This document shows, in pieces, positions 16,054 through 24,530 of a stretch of DNA of 64,000 bases. The translations under genes and the position numbers were made by a program. The notes beneath the pieces were generated by a model that made no database searches, was not told the DNA's origin, and saw nothing but the letters and a program-made list of their open reading frames with translations. The stretch comes from Desertimonas sp963786985 (GTDB taxonomy: Bacteria > Actinomycetota > Acidimicrobiia > Acidimicrobiales > Ilumatobacteraceae): contig CAWBBL010000021.1 in NCBI GenBank assembly GCA_963786985.1, positions 62,001 through 126,000 on the forward strand, given 5' to 3'. Every line of letters begins with the position of its first letter. Position 1 is the first letter of the stretch.

Positions 16054-18136
16054 GCCCGTCTTGGCGCGGGTGCTGATCATCCTCGGCGCGATCCTCGCCG
16101 CCCTCGGTTTGCTCGCCGGCCACCTCAATCGACACGTCCTCGACGGCCCGACGTTCGCCGACCACGTCGACGAGATCCGCCGCGACGACGACGTCGCCGC
16201 GGAACTCGGCACGGCCATCTCCGACCAGCTGGTGCGCCAGAACCCAAACCTCGTGGCGATCCGGCCGCTCGTCGAATCGGTGGCGACACGAGTCGCCGGC
16301 GGCGACCTGCTGTCCGGGCCGACGCGCACCGCCGTCGAGGCGACCCATCGGATTCTCACCGAAGGCGAGTCCGACTCGATCGCCCTGCGCCTCGCCGACG
16401 CCGGAGCGGCGGTCACCGGTGCCCTCGCAGTCGTCGCCCCGGAGCGCGCCCCCGTGTCGACGGATGTGTCGGTGACCTTGGCGTCGATCGGCGACCAGGC
16501 GTTCGCTGACACGACGATCGCCATCGCCCGGGCCGTCGGCGTCCTGGCGTGGCTGCTCCCGGTGCTCGCCGTGATCTGCTTCGCGGTGGCGATCGCCCTC
16601 TCCCGACCCCGGTGGCGGGCGGCGGGCTCCGTGGGACGCTCGTTGACGTGGGCGGCCGCGGTGCTCGGCGCCGTGCTCGTCATCGGCGGGTTCATCGTCC
16701 GCCGGCTCGACACCGACACGCTCGGTGGGGCGGTCGCCCAGGCGTCGTGGGGCATCATGGTCCGGCCGCTGTGGTGGGGTGTCGCCCTCCTGGCGGTGTT
16801 CGGGTTGGCGGTGACGATGGCCTCCGACTCCGACGCCCCGGCGGCCATCGCGGCCCGGGCTGCCGGCATCCGCCGGGCGGTGCTCCGGCCGCAAGGCGCG
16901 CTCGGCGTCGTGGTGCGGGCCGTGGTCGCGGTGATCGTGGGCATCGCCGCGATCGCCGACCCGCTGGGTCTGCTCGAGCCACTGATCGTCGCCGCCGGTG
17001 TCATCGCCCTGCTGTTCGCGGTCACCGAGTTCGGCCGTGTCGCCGCCGCTTCCCGACCGGCCCGCGCGGCGCAGGCCGACCCAGAACGTGCCCGTCGGCG
17101 ACCCGCAACAATTGCCGTGGCCGCGCTCGCCGGCCTGGTCATCGTCGCCGGCGTGGTGTGGCTGGCCCGCCCGGGGCGCGATGTCGACGCCGTCGAGACG
17201 GCGACCGGCGCCACCGGCACCGTCTGCAATGGCCACGCCGAGCTGTGCGATCGCCGTTTCGACGAGGTCGCCTACGTCGCATCGCACAATGCCATGTCGG
17301 TGGCCACCGAGCCGGGTTGGTTCCTCGCCGAGCAGGCCGACTCGATTCCGGTCCAGCTCGACCAAGGCGTGCGGGCGTTGCTCGTGGACGTGTGGTCAGG
17401 GATACCTGCCGGCACGGTGGTGCGCACGGCGCCGGGAAGCTACGACGAGGCACTCGCCATCGCCGAGGAGGAGCTCGGACCGGAGGTCGTCGCAGCCGCT
17501 CAACGGATCGCCGACTCGGTCGCCGGCGCGGCCACGGGGACCGAGGCACGGTTCATGTGCCACGGTCTGTGCGAAACCGGGTCGACTCCGTTCCTCGAGA
17601 CGCTCGTCCAGCTGCGTGGCTGGATGGCGGCCAACCCCGACGACGTCGTCACGTTGTTCATCGAGGACCATGTCGACGCCGCGCTGATCGCCGCCGATGT
17701 CGAGGCAGCCGGGCTGTTGGACATGGTGTATCAACCGGTCGCCGGCGAGCCGTGGCCCACGCTCGGCGAGATGACCCAGGCCGGCAAGCGCCTTGTCGTG
17801 ATGCTCGAGGAGGGCGACGGAGGCGAGGCGGCGCCGTGGCTCGTCAATGGCTTCCAGCTCACCCAGGACACCCCGTACACGTTCCCGACCGTCGAGTCGT
17901 TCAACTGCGACGCCAACCGCGGCCCCGACGACGCGCCGTTGCTGTTGTTGAACCACTGGCTCTCCGGCTTCCGCTCGCTGGTCACCGACGCCCAATTGGT
18001 CAACACCACCGACGTCCTGCTCCCCCGCGCCGAGCAGTGCGCGGGCGAGCGGCAGCTGCCCAACTTCGTCGCCGTGAACTATGTGGCGATCGGCGACGTG
18101 TTCGAGGTCGTCGACACGCTCAACGGCGTCGCCTAG
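16052..18136 (+). CDS. Multi-pass membrane protein with extracellular PI-PLC-like phosphodiesterase domain
   Basis: About 694 residues. The N-terminal 370 residues have roughly eight membrane segments (e.g. VLARVLIILGAILAALGLLAG, GVLAWLLPVLAVICFAVAIAL, TIAVAALAGLVIVAGVVWLA) with an extracytoplasmic loop after the first. From about residue 390 a cysteine-containing domain has features of PLC-like TIM barrels: VAYVASHNAMS (catalytic-type histidine), VRALLVDVWSG, RFMCHGLCETGSTPFLETLVQLRGWMAANPDDVVTLFIEDHV. A second active-site histidine may be the one in MCHGLC. The start is uncertain because upstream TTG/GTG codons (16001, 16031) lie within a repeat. Substrate unknown. Confidence 0.75.
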   Translation: MPVLARVLIILGAILAALGLLAGHLNRHVLDGPTFADHVDEIRRDDDVAAELGTAISDQLVRQNPNLVAIRPLVESVATRVAGGDLLSGPTRTAVEATHRILTEGESDSIALRLADAGAAVTGALAVVAPERAPVSTDVSVTLASIGDQAFADTTIAIARAVGVLAWLLPVLAVICFAVAIALSRPRWRAAGSVGRSLTWAAAVLGAVLVIGGFIVRRLDTDTLGGAVAQASWGIMVRPLWWGVALLAVFGLAVTMASDSDAPAAIAARAAGIRRAVLRPQGALGVVVRAVVAVIVGIAAIADPLGLLEPLIVAAGVIALLFAVTEFGRVAAASRPARAAQADPERARRRPATIAVAALAGLVIVAGVVWLARPGRDVDAVETATGATGTVCNGHAELCDRRFDEVAYVASHNAMSVATEPGWFLAEQADSIPVQLDQGVRALLVDVWSGIPAGTVVRTAPGSYDEALAIAEEELGPEVVAAAQRIADSVAGAATGTEARFMCHGLCETGSTPFLETLVQLRGWMAANPDDVVTLFIEDHVDAALIAADVEAAGLLDMVYQPVAGEPWPTLGEMTQAGKRLVVMLEEGDGGEAAPWLVNGFQLTQDTPYTFPTVESFNCDANRGPDDAPLLLLNHWLSGFRSLVTDAQLVNTTDVLLPRAEQCAGERQLPNFVAVNYVAIGDVFEVVDTLNGVA

Positions 18137-18148
18137 CGCGCGCCGATC

Positions 18149-19537
18149 TCAGCCCAACGCGTTCGCCCGGACGACGTCGGCGTACCAGTTGGCGCTGGCC
18201 TTGGGGATGCGCTCGAGCGTGTCGTACTCGACCCGGATCAGCCCGAACCGCTCGGTGTAGCCGTACGCCCACTCGAAGTTGTCCATCAGACTCCACGCGA
18301 AGTAGCCCGCCACCGGGAGTCCCTCGGCGATGAGGTCGTGGACGACGGCGAGGTGGTCGCGGAGGTAGTCGATCCTGTCCTGGTCGTCGACGAATCCGTT
18401 GGCATCGGGATGGTCGTTCATCGCCGCCCCGTTCTCCGTGATCAGGTAGCGAGGGAAGCGGCAACGCTCGTGGAGCCAACGCACGGTCTCGGCGAGACCT
18501 TCGGGGTAGATCTCCCAGCCCATCCCGGTCACCGGGCCGCGCGCCGCGATCCGTTCGTCGGCGGCATTGACGAACGATCGGCTGTAGTAGTTGACCCCGA
18601 GCACGTCGAGCGGCGCGGCGATCACCTCGAGGTCACCCTCGCGGAGCTCGGCGGCGGACCACCGATCCGCGCCGGTGGCGTCGATCGGGTAGCCGAGTCC
18701 GGCGATCGGCTCGGCATACCAGCGGTTGTGCAGAGCGTCCTTGGCAGCCGCCGCGGCGACGTCGGCAGGGTCGTCGCTGGCCGGATGCATCGGGTTGAAG
18801 TTCAAGACGACCCCGACCTCGGCGTCGGGCACACGGGAGCGCAGGCGCTCCACGGCCAAGCCATGACCGAGCAACAGGTGGTGAGCGGCAGCGAAGCCGT
18901 CGGCGACCGACGTGCGGCCGGGGGCCATGAACCCGGTGACGTACCCGAAGTGGCTCGAACAGTACGGCTCGTTGAGCGTGGCCCAGTGCTTGACGCGATC
19001 GCCGAGAGCGGTGGCGACGACGTCGGCGTACTCGGCGAAGTGGTACGCGGTCGCCCGCTCTGGCCACCCGCCCTCGTCCTCCAACGCCTGGGGCAGGTCC
19101 CAGTGATACAACGTGACGTACGGGTCGATGCCGGCGGCGAGCAACTGATCGACGAGCCGGTCGTAGAAGTCGAGCCCCGCCGTTGAAACGTCGCCGCGCC
19201 CCAGCGGCATGACGCGCGGCCAGGAGATCGAGAACCGGTAGGCGCCGATGCCGAGTCCGGTCATCAGTTGCACGTCGCCAGCGGCATGCTCGTGGTGGCC
19301 GCACGCGACATCGCCGTTGCTGCCGTCGATGATCGCCCCCGGGATCGTGCAGAAGCGGTCCCAGATGCTCTCGCCACGTCCCGCACGACCCCCTTCGATC
19401 TGGAACGAAGACGTTGCGGCCCCCCACACGAACGTGTCCGGGAAGTGCCGCGATGCGGTCCGCACCGGTGCCGTGGAAGCGCTTGCACTGACTCGCTCGT
19501 CGGTCAGCGAGCCATTCGACATCTCACCGCTCGTCAT
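18149..19537 (-). CDS. Beta-glucosidase, glycoside hydrolase family 1
   Basis: A GH1 enzyme of about 462 residues, cytoplasmic (no signal peptide), hydrolysing beta-glucosides such as cellobiose after uptake. The acid/base glutamate is in WATLNEPYC, the nucleophile in YLITENGAAMND, and the start motif FPDTFVWGAATSSFQIEG and end motif WSLMDNFEWAYGYTERFGL are intact. ATG at 19537 has GGGGGA 6-8 nt upstream; a shorter GTG start at 19465 would give a typical GH1 N-terminus and place the LacI-type operator just before it. It is divergent from the LacI regulator and the binding-protein operon. Confidence 0.95.
   Translation of the reverse strand: MTSGEMSNGSLTDERVSASASTAPVRTASRHFPDTFVWGAATSSFQIEGGRAGRGESIWDRFCTIPGAIIDGSNGDVACGHHEHAAGDVQLMTGLGIGAYRFSISWPRVMPLGRGDVSTAGLDFYDRLVDQLLAAGIDPYVTLYHWDLPQALEDEGGWPERATAYHFAEYADVVATALGDRVKHWATLNEPYCSSHFGYVTGFMAPGRTSVADGFAAAHHLLLGHGLAVERLRSRVPDAEVGVVLNFNPMHPASDDPADVAAAAAKDALHNRWYAEPIAGLGYPIDATGADRWSAAELREGDLEVIAAPLDVLGVNYYSRSFVNAADERIAARGPVTGMGWEIYPEGLAETVRWLHERCRFPRYLITENGAAMNDHPDANGFVDDQDRIDYLRDHLAVVHDLIAEGLPVAGYFAWSLMDNFEWAYGYTERFGLIRVEYDTLERIPKASANWYADVVRANALG
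19474..19487. promoter_or_regulatory. LacI-family operator 1
   Basis: TGGAAGCGCTTGCA contains the TGGAAGCGCT half-site characteristic of CebR/LacI-family operators (TGGGAGCGCTCCCA). It lies in the first codons of, or just upstream of, the beta-glucosidase, 133 bp from operator 2. Confidence 0.7.
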
Positions 19538-19578
19538 CGTCATTCCCCCAGTTAGAGCTGCGCAATCTCGGCGACCAC

Positions 19579-19620
19579 TTGACAGCGGCCGTCTCGAATC
19601 GTACGGTGAGAGCGCTTCCA
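19579..19620 (+). promoter_or_regulatory. Promoter of the LacI regulator with overlapping operator 2
   Basis: TTGACA (19579-19584), a 17-bp spacer and TACGGT (19602-19607) form a near-consensus promoter. The operator TGAGAGCGCTTCCA (19607-19620, reverse complement TGGAAGCGCTCTCA) begins at the last base of the -10 box, the position expected for autorepression. Confidence 0.8.
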
Positions 19621-19671
19621 CTGCAAACGTGGTGTGCCGGGGGTTCGGAGAATCGGGGGGAGTTCGCTGTT

Positions 19672-20823
19672 GTGTCTGGGGACGACGCTGGTGGCCGGTC
19701 GCGGCCGGTCACCCTCGAAGATGTCGCCCGCATGAGCGGTGTGTCGCGGGCCACCGCATCGCGCGCGCTGAACGGCCACGCGCGGGTCAGTGCCGATGTG
19801 CGCACCCGAGTCCGGATGATCGCCGATCAACTCGGCTATCGGCCCAACAGCGCAGCCCGCTCGCTGGCCTCGGGACGCGCCGGAGTCCTCGGCCTCGTCC
19901 TGCCCGGCGGTCACCTGATCAGCGCACCGTACGAGGCGCACTTGCTCGAGGCGGTGGCCGATGCGGCGACCGCGTCCGGGCACGGACTGATGCTGTGGAT
20001 GGCGGCCACCGAGCCGAACCAGTCGCTGCGTGACGGTTTCCGTACGGGTTTCGTCGACGGCGTGATCGTGTCGGGGGTGGCGCTCGGGTCACCGTGGGTC
20101 GAAGACCTCCTCGACGGTCCACATCCGTGCGTGCTCGTCGGGCGCCATCCCTCGCGAACCGACGTGCCGCACATCGAACTCACGAACGAAGCCAGCGCGG
20201 CCGCCGCAGTCGACCACCTCGTCGCCGGCGGCGGACGCCGGATCGCCATCATCCTCGGCCCGGCCGACCGCATCGACGGACGCGACCGCCAGGTCGGCTA
20301 CGAGCGAGCGCTGTACCGCAACGGGATCGAGGTCGACACCCGCCTCGTCGAACGTGGTGACTTCTCGATCAGCTCGGGCTACGAGGCGATGCGTCGGCTG
20401 CTCGCCCACCGGCCCGACTCGGTGTTCGCGTGCAACGACCTGATGGCTGCTGGTGCCCTGCACGCGATTGCCGCCGCCGGTCTGCGGGTCCCCGACGACA
20501 TCGCCGTGATCGGCTTCGACGACCTGCCGATCGCCAGCGGCACCACGCCACCGCTCTCCACCGTCGGCCAGGACGTCGCCGCGATCGGCGCCTCGGCGGT
20601 CGACTTGTTGATCAACCTCGTCACGGGCGACGCCAACAATGGCGCGACGACCACGACGGTCAGCGGACCGCTCGTCATTCGTCAATCGACCCGTCCAGTC
20701 GCCGGCGTCGGCTCCGACGTCGCGAAACACAACCAGACACGCGGGGTACGAGAGGACACGACCGCTCGCACCCCTGTCGCAGGCTCCACGTCCAGTGGTG
20801 AGAACAGGAGAGCAACATCGTGA
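19672..20823 (+). CDS. LacI family transcriptional regulator (CebR-like)
   Basis: A 383-residue LacI/GalR repressor: N-terminal helix-turn-helix and hinge (VTLEDVARMSGVSRATASRALNGHARVSADVRTRV ... YRPNSAARSLASGRAGVLGLVLP) and a sugar-binding domain (FVDGVIVSGVAL, DSVFACNDLMAAGALHAI, DIAVIGFDDLPIAS). The GTG at 19672 is preceded by GGGGGGAG. Operators of its class flank it, and the neighbours are a GH1 beta-glucosidase and a CebEFG-like transporter, so it probably senses a beta-glucoside such as cellobiose. Its stop overlaps the binding-protein start (GTGA). Confidence 0.94.
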   Translation: MSGDDAGGRSRPVTLEDVARMSGVSRATASRALNGHARVSADVRTRVRMIADQLGYRPNSAARSLASGRAGVLGLVLPGGHLISAPYEAHLLEAVADAATASGHGLMLWMAATEPNQSLRDGFRTGFVDGVIVSGVALGSPWVEDLLDGPHPCVLVGRHPSRTDVPHIELTNEASAAAAVDHLVAGGGRRIAIILGPADRIDGRDRQVGYERALYRNGIEVDTRLVERGDFSISSGYEAMRRLLAHRPDSVFACNDLMAAGALHAIAAAGLRVPDDIAVIGFDDLPIASGTTPPLSTVGQDVAAIGASAVDLLINLVTGDANNGATTTTVSGPLVIRQSTRPVAGVGSDVAKHNQTRGVREDTTARTPVAGSTSSGENRRATS

Positions 20824-22312
20824 AGCTATCGAGATATTCGTCGGCGCCCGGAGGTACGAGGCGCTCCCGACGACTGATCAACCGGGGTGCTCGCCGCCGC
20901 AGCGGTCGTCTCGGCGGTCGGCGGCGCGCGTCGGGGCCGCAAGCCCGCAGTCCGGCGAGCCGGTAACGGTTCGCTGGTTCGTCGGCCTCGGCACCGGCAC
21001 AGAGCCCGAGCAGATCACCGCCCAGGAGACGGTCGCCGAGGAATTCAACGCCAGTCAGGACGCCATCGAACTGCAGGTCGAGCTCGTCGACAACGAGGTC
21101 GCCTATGAGACGCTGGCCACCCAGATCGCGGCAGGCGACGCACCCGACATCATCGGCCCGGTCGGTATCCGCGGCTCGAACTCGTTCGCCGGCCAGTTCC
21201 TCGACCTCGAGCCGCTCGTCGAATCGACGGGGTTCGACCTCTCGGGATACGACGAGGCGCAGGTCGACTTCTGGCGGGAGGAGGACGGAGCGCTCACCGC
21301 GCTGCCGTTCGGCGTGTTCCCGTCGGCCATCTACTACAACAAGGACCTCTTCGACGAGGCCGGCCTCGACTACCCACCGGCGGCGTACGGCGAGCCGTAC
21401 GCCGACGGTGACCCGTGGGACATGGACAAGGTCGCCGAGCTGGCGATGCTGTTGACGGTCGACGCCAACGGCAACGACGCGACGAGTCCGGACTTCGACC
21501 GTGACAACATCGTGCAGTGGGGCTTCCACCAGCAGTTCAACGACGACGCCCGCTCCATTGGCACATTCTTCGGACCTGGATCGTTCGTCGCCGAGGACGG
21601 CACGGCGCAGATTCCCGAGCACTGGATCGAGGCGTGGCAGTGGTACAACGACCTGATCACCGCCGGGGCGGCGCCGAACCAGTCGGAGATGGAATCCGAC
21701 GTGCTCGGGGCGCTCAACGCCTTCAACACGGGCAACGTGGCGATGGCCAACACCCATCTGTGGTACACGTGCTGCGTGCGCGACGAGAACGGCGTCGGCA
21801 GGGAGTTCTGGGACCTCGCCGTGATGCCGGAGTACAACGGTGAGGCGACGTCGAAGCTGCACGCCGACACGTTCCGCATCCTGTCGTCGACCGAGAATCC
21901 CGAGGCAGCCTTCGAGGCGCTGACCTACCTGCTCGACGACGCTGCGCCCGTGCTCCTCGACACCTACGGTGCGCTCCCCGCCCGCGAGGACCTGCGTGAG
22001 CCGTTCTTCGCAGGTCTCGACGAGCTGTTCCCGCAAGGGGTCAACTGGGACGCCGCCCTTGCCGGGTTGGAGCGGCCGGACGTCCCGAGCCACGAGTCGA
22101 ACATGCCGAACTTCTTCGAGGCAGAGATCGTGATCGACACGTGGGAGGACCGCCTCACCACGGAGCTGCCCATGGACGTGCCAGCGGCCGCCGAGGAATT
22201 GCGCCTTGCGCTCGATCCGGTGTTCGCCGGCGCCCCGGCCCCGACCGTTCCGGGCACCGAGCCCACGGGTAGCGAACCTGCCGGGACGGAGCCGGCAACG
22301 ACGTCGGGCTGA
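20820..22312 (+). CDS. Sugar ABC transporter substrate-binding protein, signal peptide disrupted by frameshifts
   Basis: The mature part (from GEPVTVRWFVGLGTG, base about 20960) is a family-1 solute-binding protein of about 450 residues ending in a Pro/Thr/Glu-rich tail. The natural start is the GTG at 20820, overlapping the regulator stop and preceded by AGGAG at 20806-20810. It encodes MKLSRYSSAPGGTRRSRRLINR in one frame; the hydrophobic core VLAAAAVVSAVGGA follows in the +1 frame from 20887, and the mature protein in a third frame. Two single-base skips (one in GGGG 20884-20887, one in 20920-20932) are needed. As sequenced the protein would not be exported. Either assembly errors or a recently broken gene. 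Confidence 0.8.
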
Positions 22313-22338
22313 GTCCCGACCGATACAGGTGCGATGCG

Positions 22339-23340
22339 ATGGCGTTGATCACTGATCCGGTCGACGCAATCGTCGCCGACCGACCCGGCCGGGAGACCTC
22401 TCGGCCGGGTCGGTTGCGCCACCGTCGACGCTCTCTCGGGGAGCGGCGCCGCCGACGCACTGGCCTGCTGTTCGTCTCCCCGTGGTTGATCGGGCTCAGC
22501 GTCTTCTACCTCATCCCCCTCGTCGCGTCGTTTGTGTTCTCGTTCACCAACTACGAGCTCGTCGACCAGGACGACATCGACACGAAGTTCATCGGTCTCG
22601 ACAACTGGCGCCGGGTCTTCGAGGACCCCGAGGTGCGTCACTCGGCACTCGTGACACTGCGCTTCGCGGTGATCTTCCTGCCCATGACGATGCTCGTACC
22701 GCTCGGGATCGCCTACCTCTTGACGTCGCGGCACCTCTGGGGATCGCCGGTGTTCCGCGTTCTGTTCTACCTACCGGCGATCGTGCCGTTCGTGGCCGCG
22801 TCGTTCGTGTGGCAGGGCTTCTTCAACGACACGACCGGATGGCTCAACCGCATCCTGCGAGCGTTCGGCCTCGACCCGCCGGACTGGATGAACGACACCA
22901 CCTGGGTCATCCCTTCGCTGGGGATCATCGCCCTGTGGGGCATCGGCAACGCGATGATCATCTACATGGCGTCGCTGCGCAGCGTGCCGGTCGACCTCTA
23001 TGAGGCAGCGCGCATCGACGGCGCCAACGCCTGGAAGGTATTCCGCCATGTGACGTGGCCGATGATCTCGCCGGTCACGTTCTACAACCTCGTGATCGCG
23101 CTCGTCGTCCTTGGCCAGTACTTCATCGTCCCCTACGTGTTGACCGATGGAAATGGCGCACCAGACGGCGCGTCGCTGTTCTACACGATGTACTTCTTTC
23201 GCGAGACCTTCACGATCTACGACGGCGGATACGGGTCGACGCTGGCGTGGGCGATGTTCATCGTCATCATGACGCTGACCGCACTCGTGTTCTGGTCGTC
23301 CCGCTACTGGGTCCACTACCAATATGAGAGGAAGCGCTGA
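22339..23340 (+). CDS. Sugar ABC transporter permease (MalF/CebF type)
   Basis: A 333-residue permease with a basic N-terminus and about six membrane helices (LLFVSPWLIGLSVFYLIPLVASFVFSF first). The cytoplasmic EAA loop that contacts the ATPase is clear: DLYEAARIDGANAWKVFRHVTWPMISP. Follows the binding protein and is 1 bp from the second permease. No ATPase gene is present, so a shared MsiK-type ATPase is expected. Confidence 0.93.
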   Translation: MALITDPVDAIVADRPGRETSRPGRLRHRRRSLGERRRRRTGLLFVSPWLIGLSVFYLIPLVASFVFSFTNYELVDQDDIDTKFIGLDNWRRVFEDPEVRHSALVTLRFAVIFLPMTMLVPLGIAYLLTSRHLWGSPVFRVLFYLPAIVPFVAASFVWQGFFNDTTGWLNRILRAFGLDPPDWMNDTTWVIPSLGIIALWGIGNAMIIYMASLRSVPVDLYEAARIDGANAWKVFRHVTWPMISPVTFYNLVIALVVLGQYFIVPYVLTDGNGAPDGASLFYTMYFFRETFTIYDGGYGSTLAWAMFIVIMTLTALVFWSSRYWVHYQYERKR

Positions 23341-23341
23341 G

Positions 23342-24454
23342 ATGGCGCTCATGGTCCCACCGGTCGAGGCCGAGGTCCCGGCGAGCCGGAGGCGGTGGCG
23401 GCAAGCACGAGGCGGCTACAAGGACCTGGACCGGCCGACGCGGCGCTACCTCACCAAGGCCACCGTCACGCTGTTCGCAATCATCTTCGTCGTGGCCTAC
23501 CTCCTCCCCCTCGCCTATGGGTTCATCACGGGGCTCAAGAGTCCTGAGCAGATTTCCGACCCCCGCCAGCCGATCCTGCCGATGTCGCCGGAAACGGCAA
23601 CGATCGACGGCGAGGAGTACCCGATCATGATCGTCCCGTTCGACGACGGGACTCGCGAGCTGGCCCTCGTCGACAAGGGCCGCGAGGCCAGTGGATTCGT
23701 CGATCCGGAGGAACCCGACGTCCTCATCGACTGGGAGGGCCGCTGGCGCACGCTCGAGCCGGCGACCACTCTCGACGTTCACTGGGACAACTTCTCGACC
23801 GTGTCCCGGATCCTCGACCTTCCCAAGTTGCTGTTCAACACCGGCGTCATCGCCGGGCTCGGCATGGCCGGGACGCTCATCTCGTCCGTGCTCGTCGCCT
23901 ACGGACTGTCGCGCTTCAACGTCCCGTTCGAGAAGCTGATCATGGCGTCGCTGATCGCCGCCATCATCCTGCCCCGCTTCGTCACGATCGTTCCGACCTA
24001 CGCCGTGTATCAGCGCCTCGGTTGGATCGGCACGTGGCTGCCGCTGATCGTCCCGCACTTCTTCGCCAACGCCTTCAACGTGTTCCTGCTCCGCCAGTTC
24101 TTCATGACGATCCCCCGCGAGCTCGATGAGGCCGCCACGATCGACGGCGCCGGACCCCTGCGCATCCTGATGACGATCATCGTCCCGCAGGCCAGGGCGG
24201 CGATCGTCGCCGTCGCCCTGTTCCACTTCTTCTTCGCCTGGAACGACTTCTTCGAGCCGCTCGTCTACCTCGCCGGGGACCTCGACAAGTACCCGATCTC
24301 CGTCGGGCTGTACGGATTCATCGGGTTGTACCAGTCGGCGGCGAACCTCATTCAAGCGGGGGCGATCATCGCCATGGCGATCCCAATCCTCGTGTTCTGC
24401 TTCGGCCAGCGCTTCTTCATGAAAGGCGTCGACGTCAGCGGCTCGCTCAAGTAA
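23342..24454 (+). CDS. Sugar ABC transporter permease (MalG/CebG type)
   Basis: A 370-residue permease, partner of the preceding one. The EAA loop ELDEAATIDGAGPLRILMTIIVPQARAAI is intact. It is longer than typical CebG (about 280-300) because of a roughly 90-residue hydrophilic insertion after the first membrane helix (SPEQISDPRQPILPMSPETA ... WRTLEPATTLDVHWDNF), predicted outside the membrane, where it could touch the binding protein. ATG at 23342 follows directly after the previous stop; GAGAGGAAG lies 8-16 nt upstream. Confidence 0.93.
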   Translation: MALMVPPVEAEVPASRRRWRQARGGYKDLDRPTRRYLTKATVTLFAIIFVVAYLLPLAYGFITGLKSPEQISDPRQPILPMSPETATIDGEEYPIMIVPFDDGTRELALVDKGREASGFVDPEEPDVLIDWEGRWRTLEPATTLDVHWDNFSTVSRILDLPKLLFNTGVIAGLGMAGTLISSVLVAYGLSRFNVPFEKLIMASLIAAIILPRFVTIVPTYAVYQRLGWIGTWLPLIVPHFFANAFNVFLLRQFFMTIPRELDEAATIDGAGPLRILMTIIVPQARAAIVAVALFHFFFAWNDFFEPLVYLAGDLDKYPISVGLYGFIGLYQSAANLIQAGAIIAMAIPILVFCFGQRFFMKGVDVSGSLK

Positions 24455-24481
24455 CTCGGCATCTGGGCGCGACTCGTTCCA

Positions 24482-24519
24482 CGGCCAATTGTGAGCAAGA
24501 TCCTGCTCACAATTGGCCG
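24482..24519. terminator. Perfect 16-bp inverted repeat between convergent genes
   Basis: CGGCCAATTGTGAGCA (24482-24497), loop AGATCC, then the exact reverse complement to 24519. It lies 27 bp after the permease stop and 12 bp before the isocitrate dehydrogenase stop, so it is positioned as a bidirectional terminator, although no T-run follows on either strand. Confidence 0.75.
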
Positions 24520-24530
24520 CGGACTTCGGA

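Noticed and set aside
24482..24519. Arms identical to the ideal symmetric E. coli lac operator (AATTGTGAGC/GCTCACAATT)
   Set aside because: An extra 8 nt lies between the arms and the element sits between two convergent 3' ends, so it is better explained as a terminator; the resemblance is likely chance.
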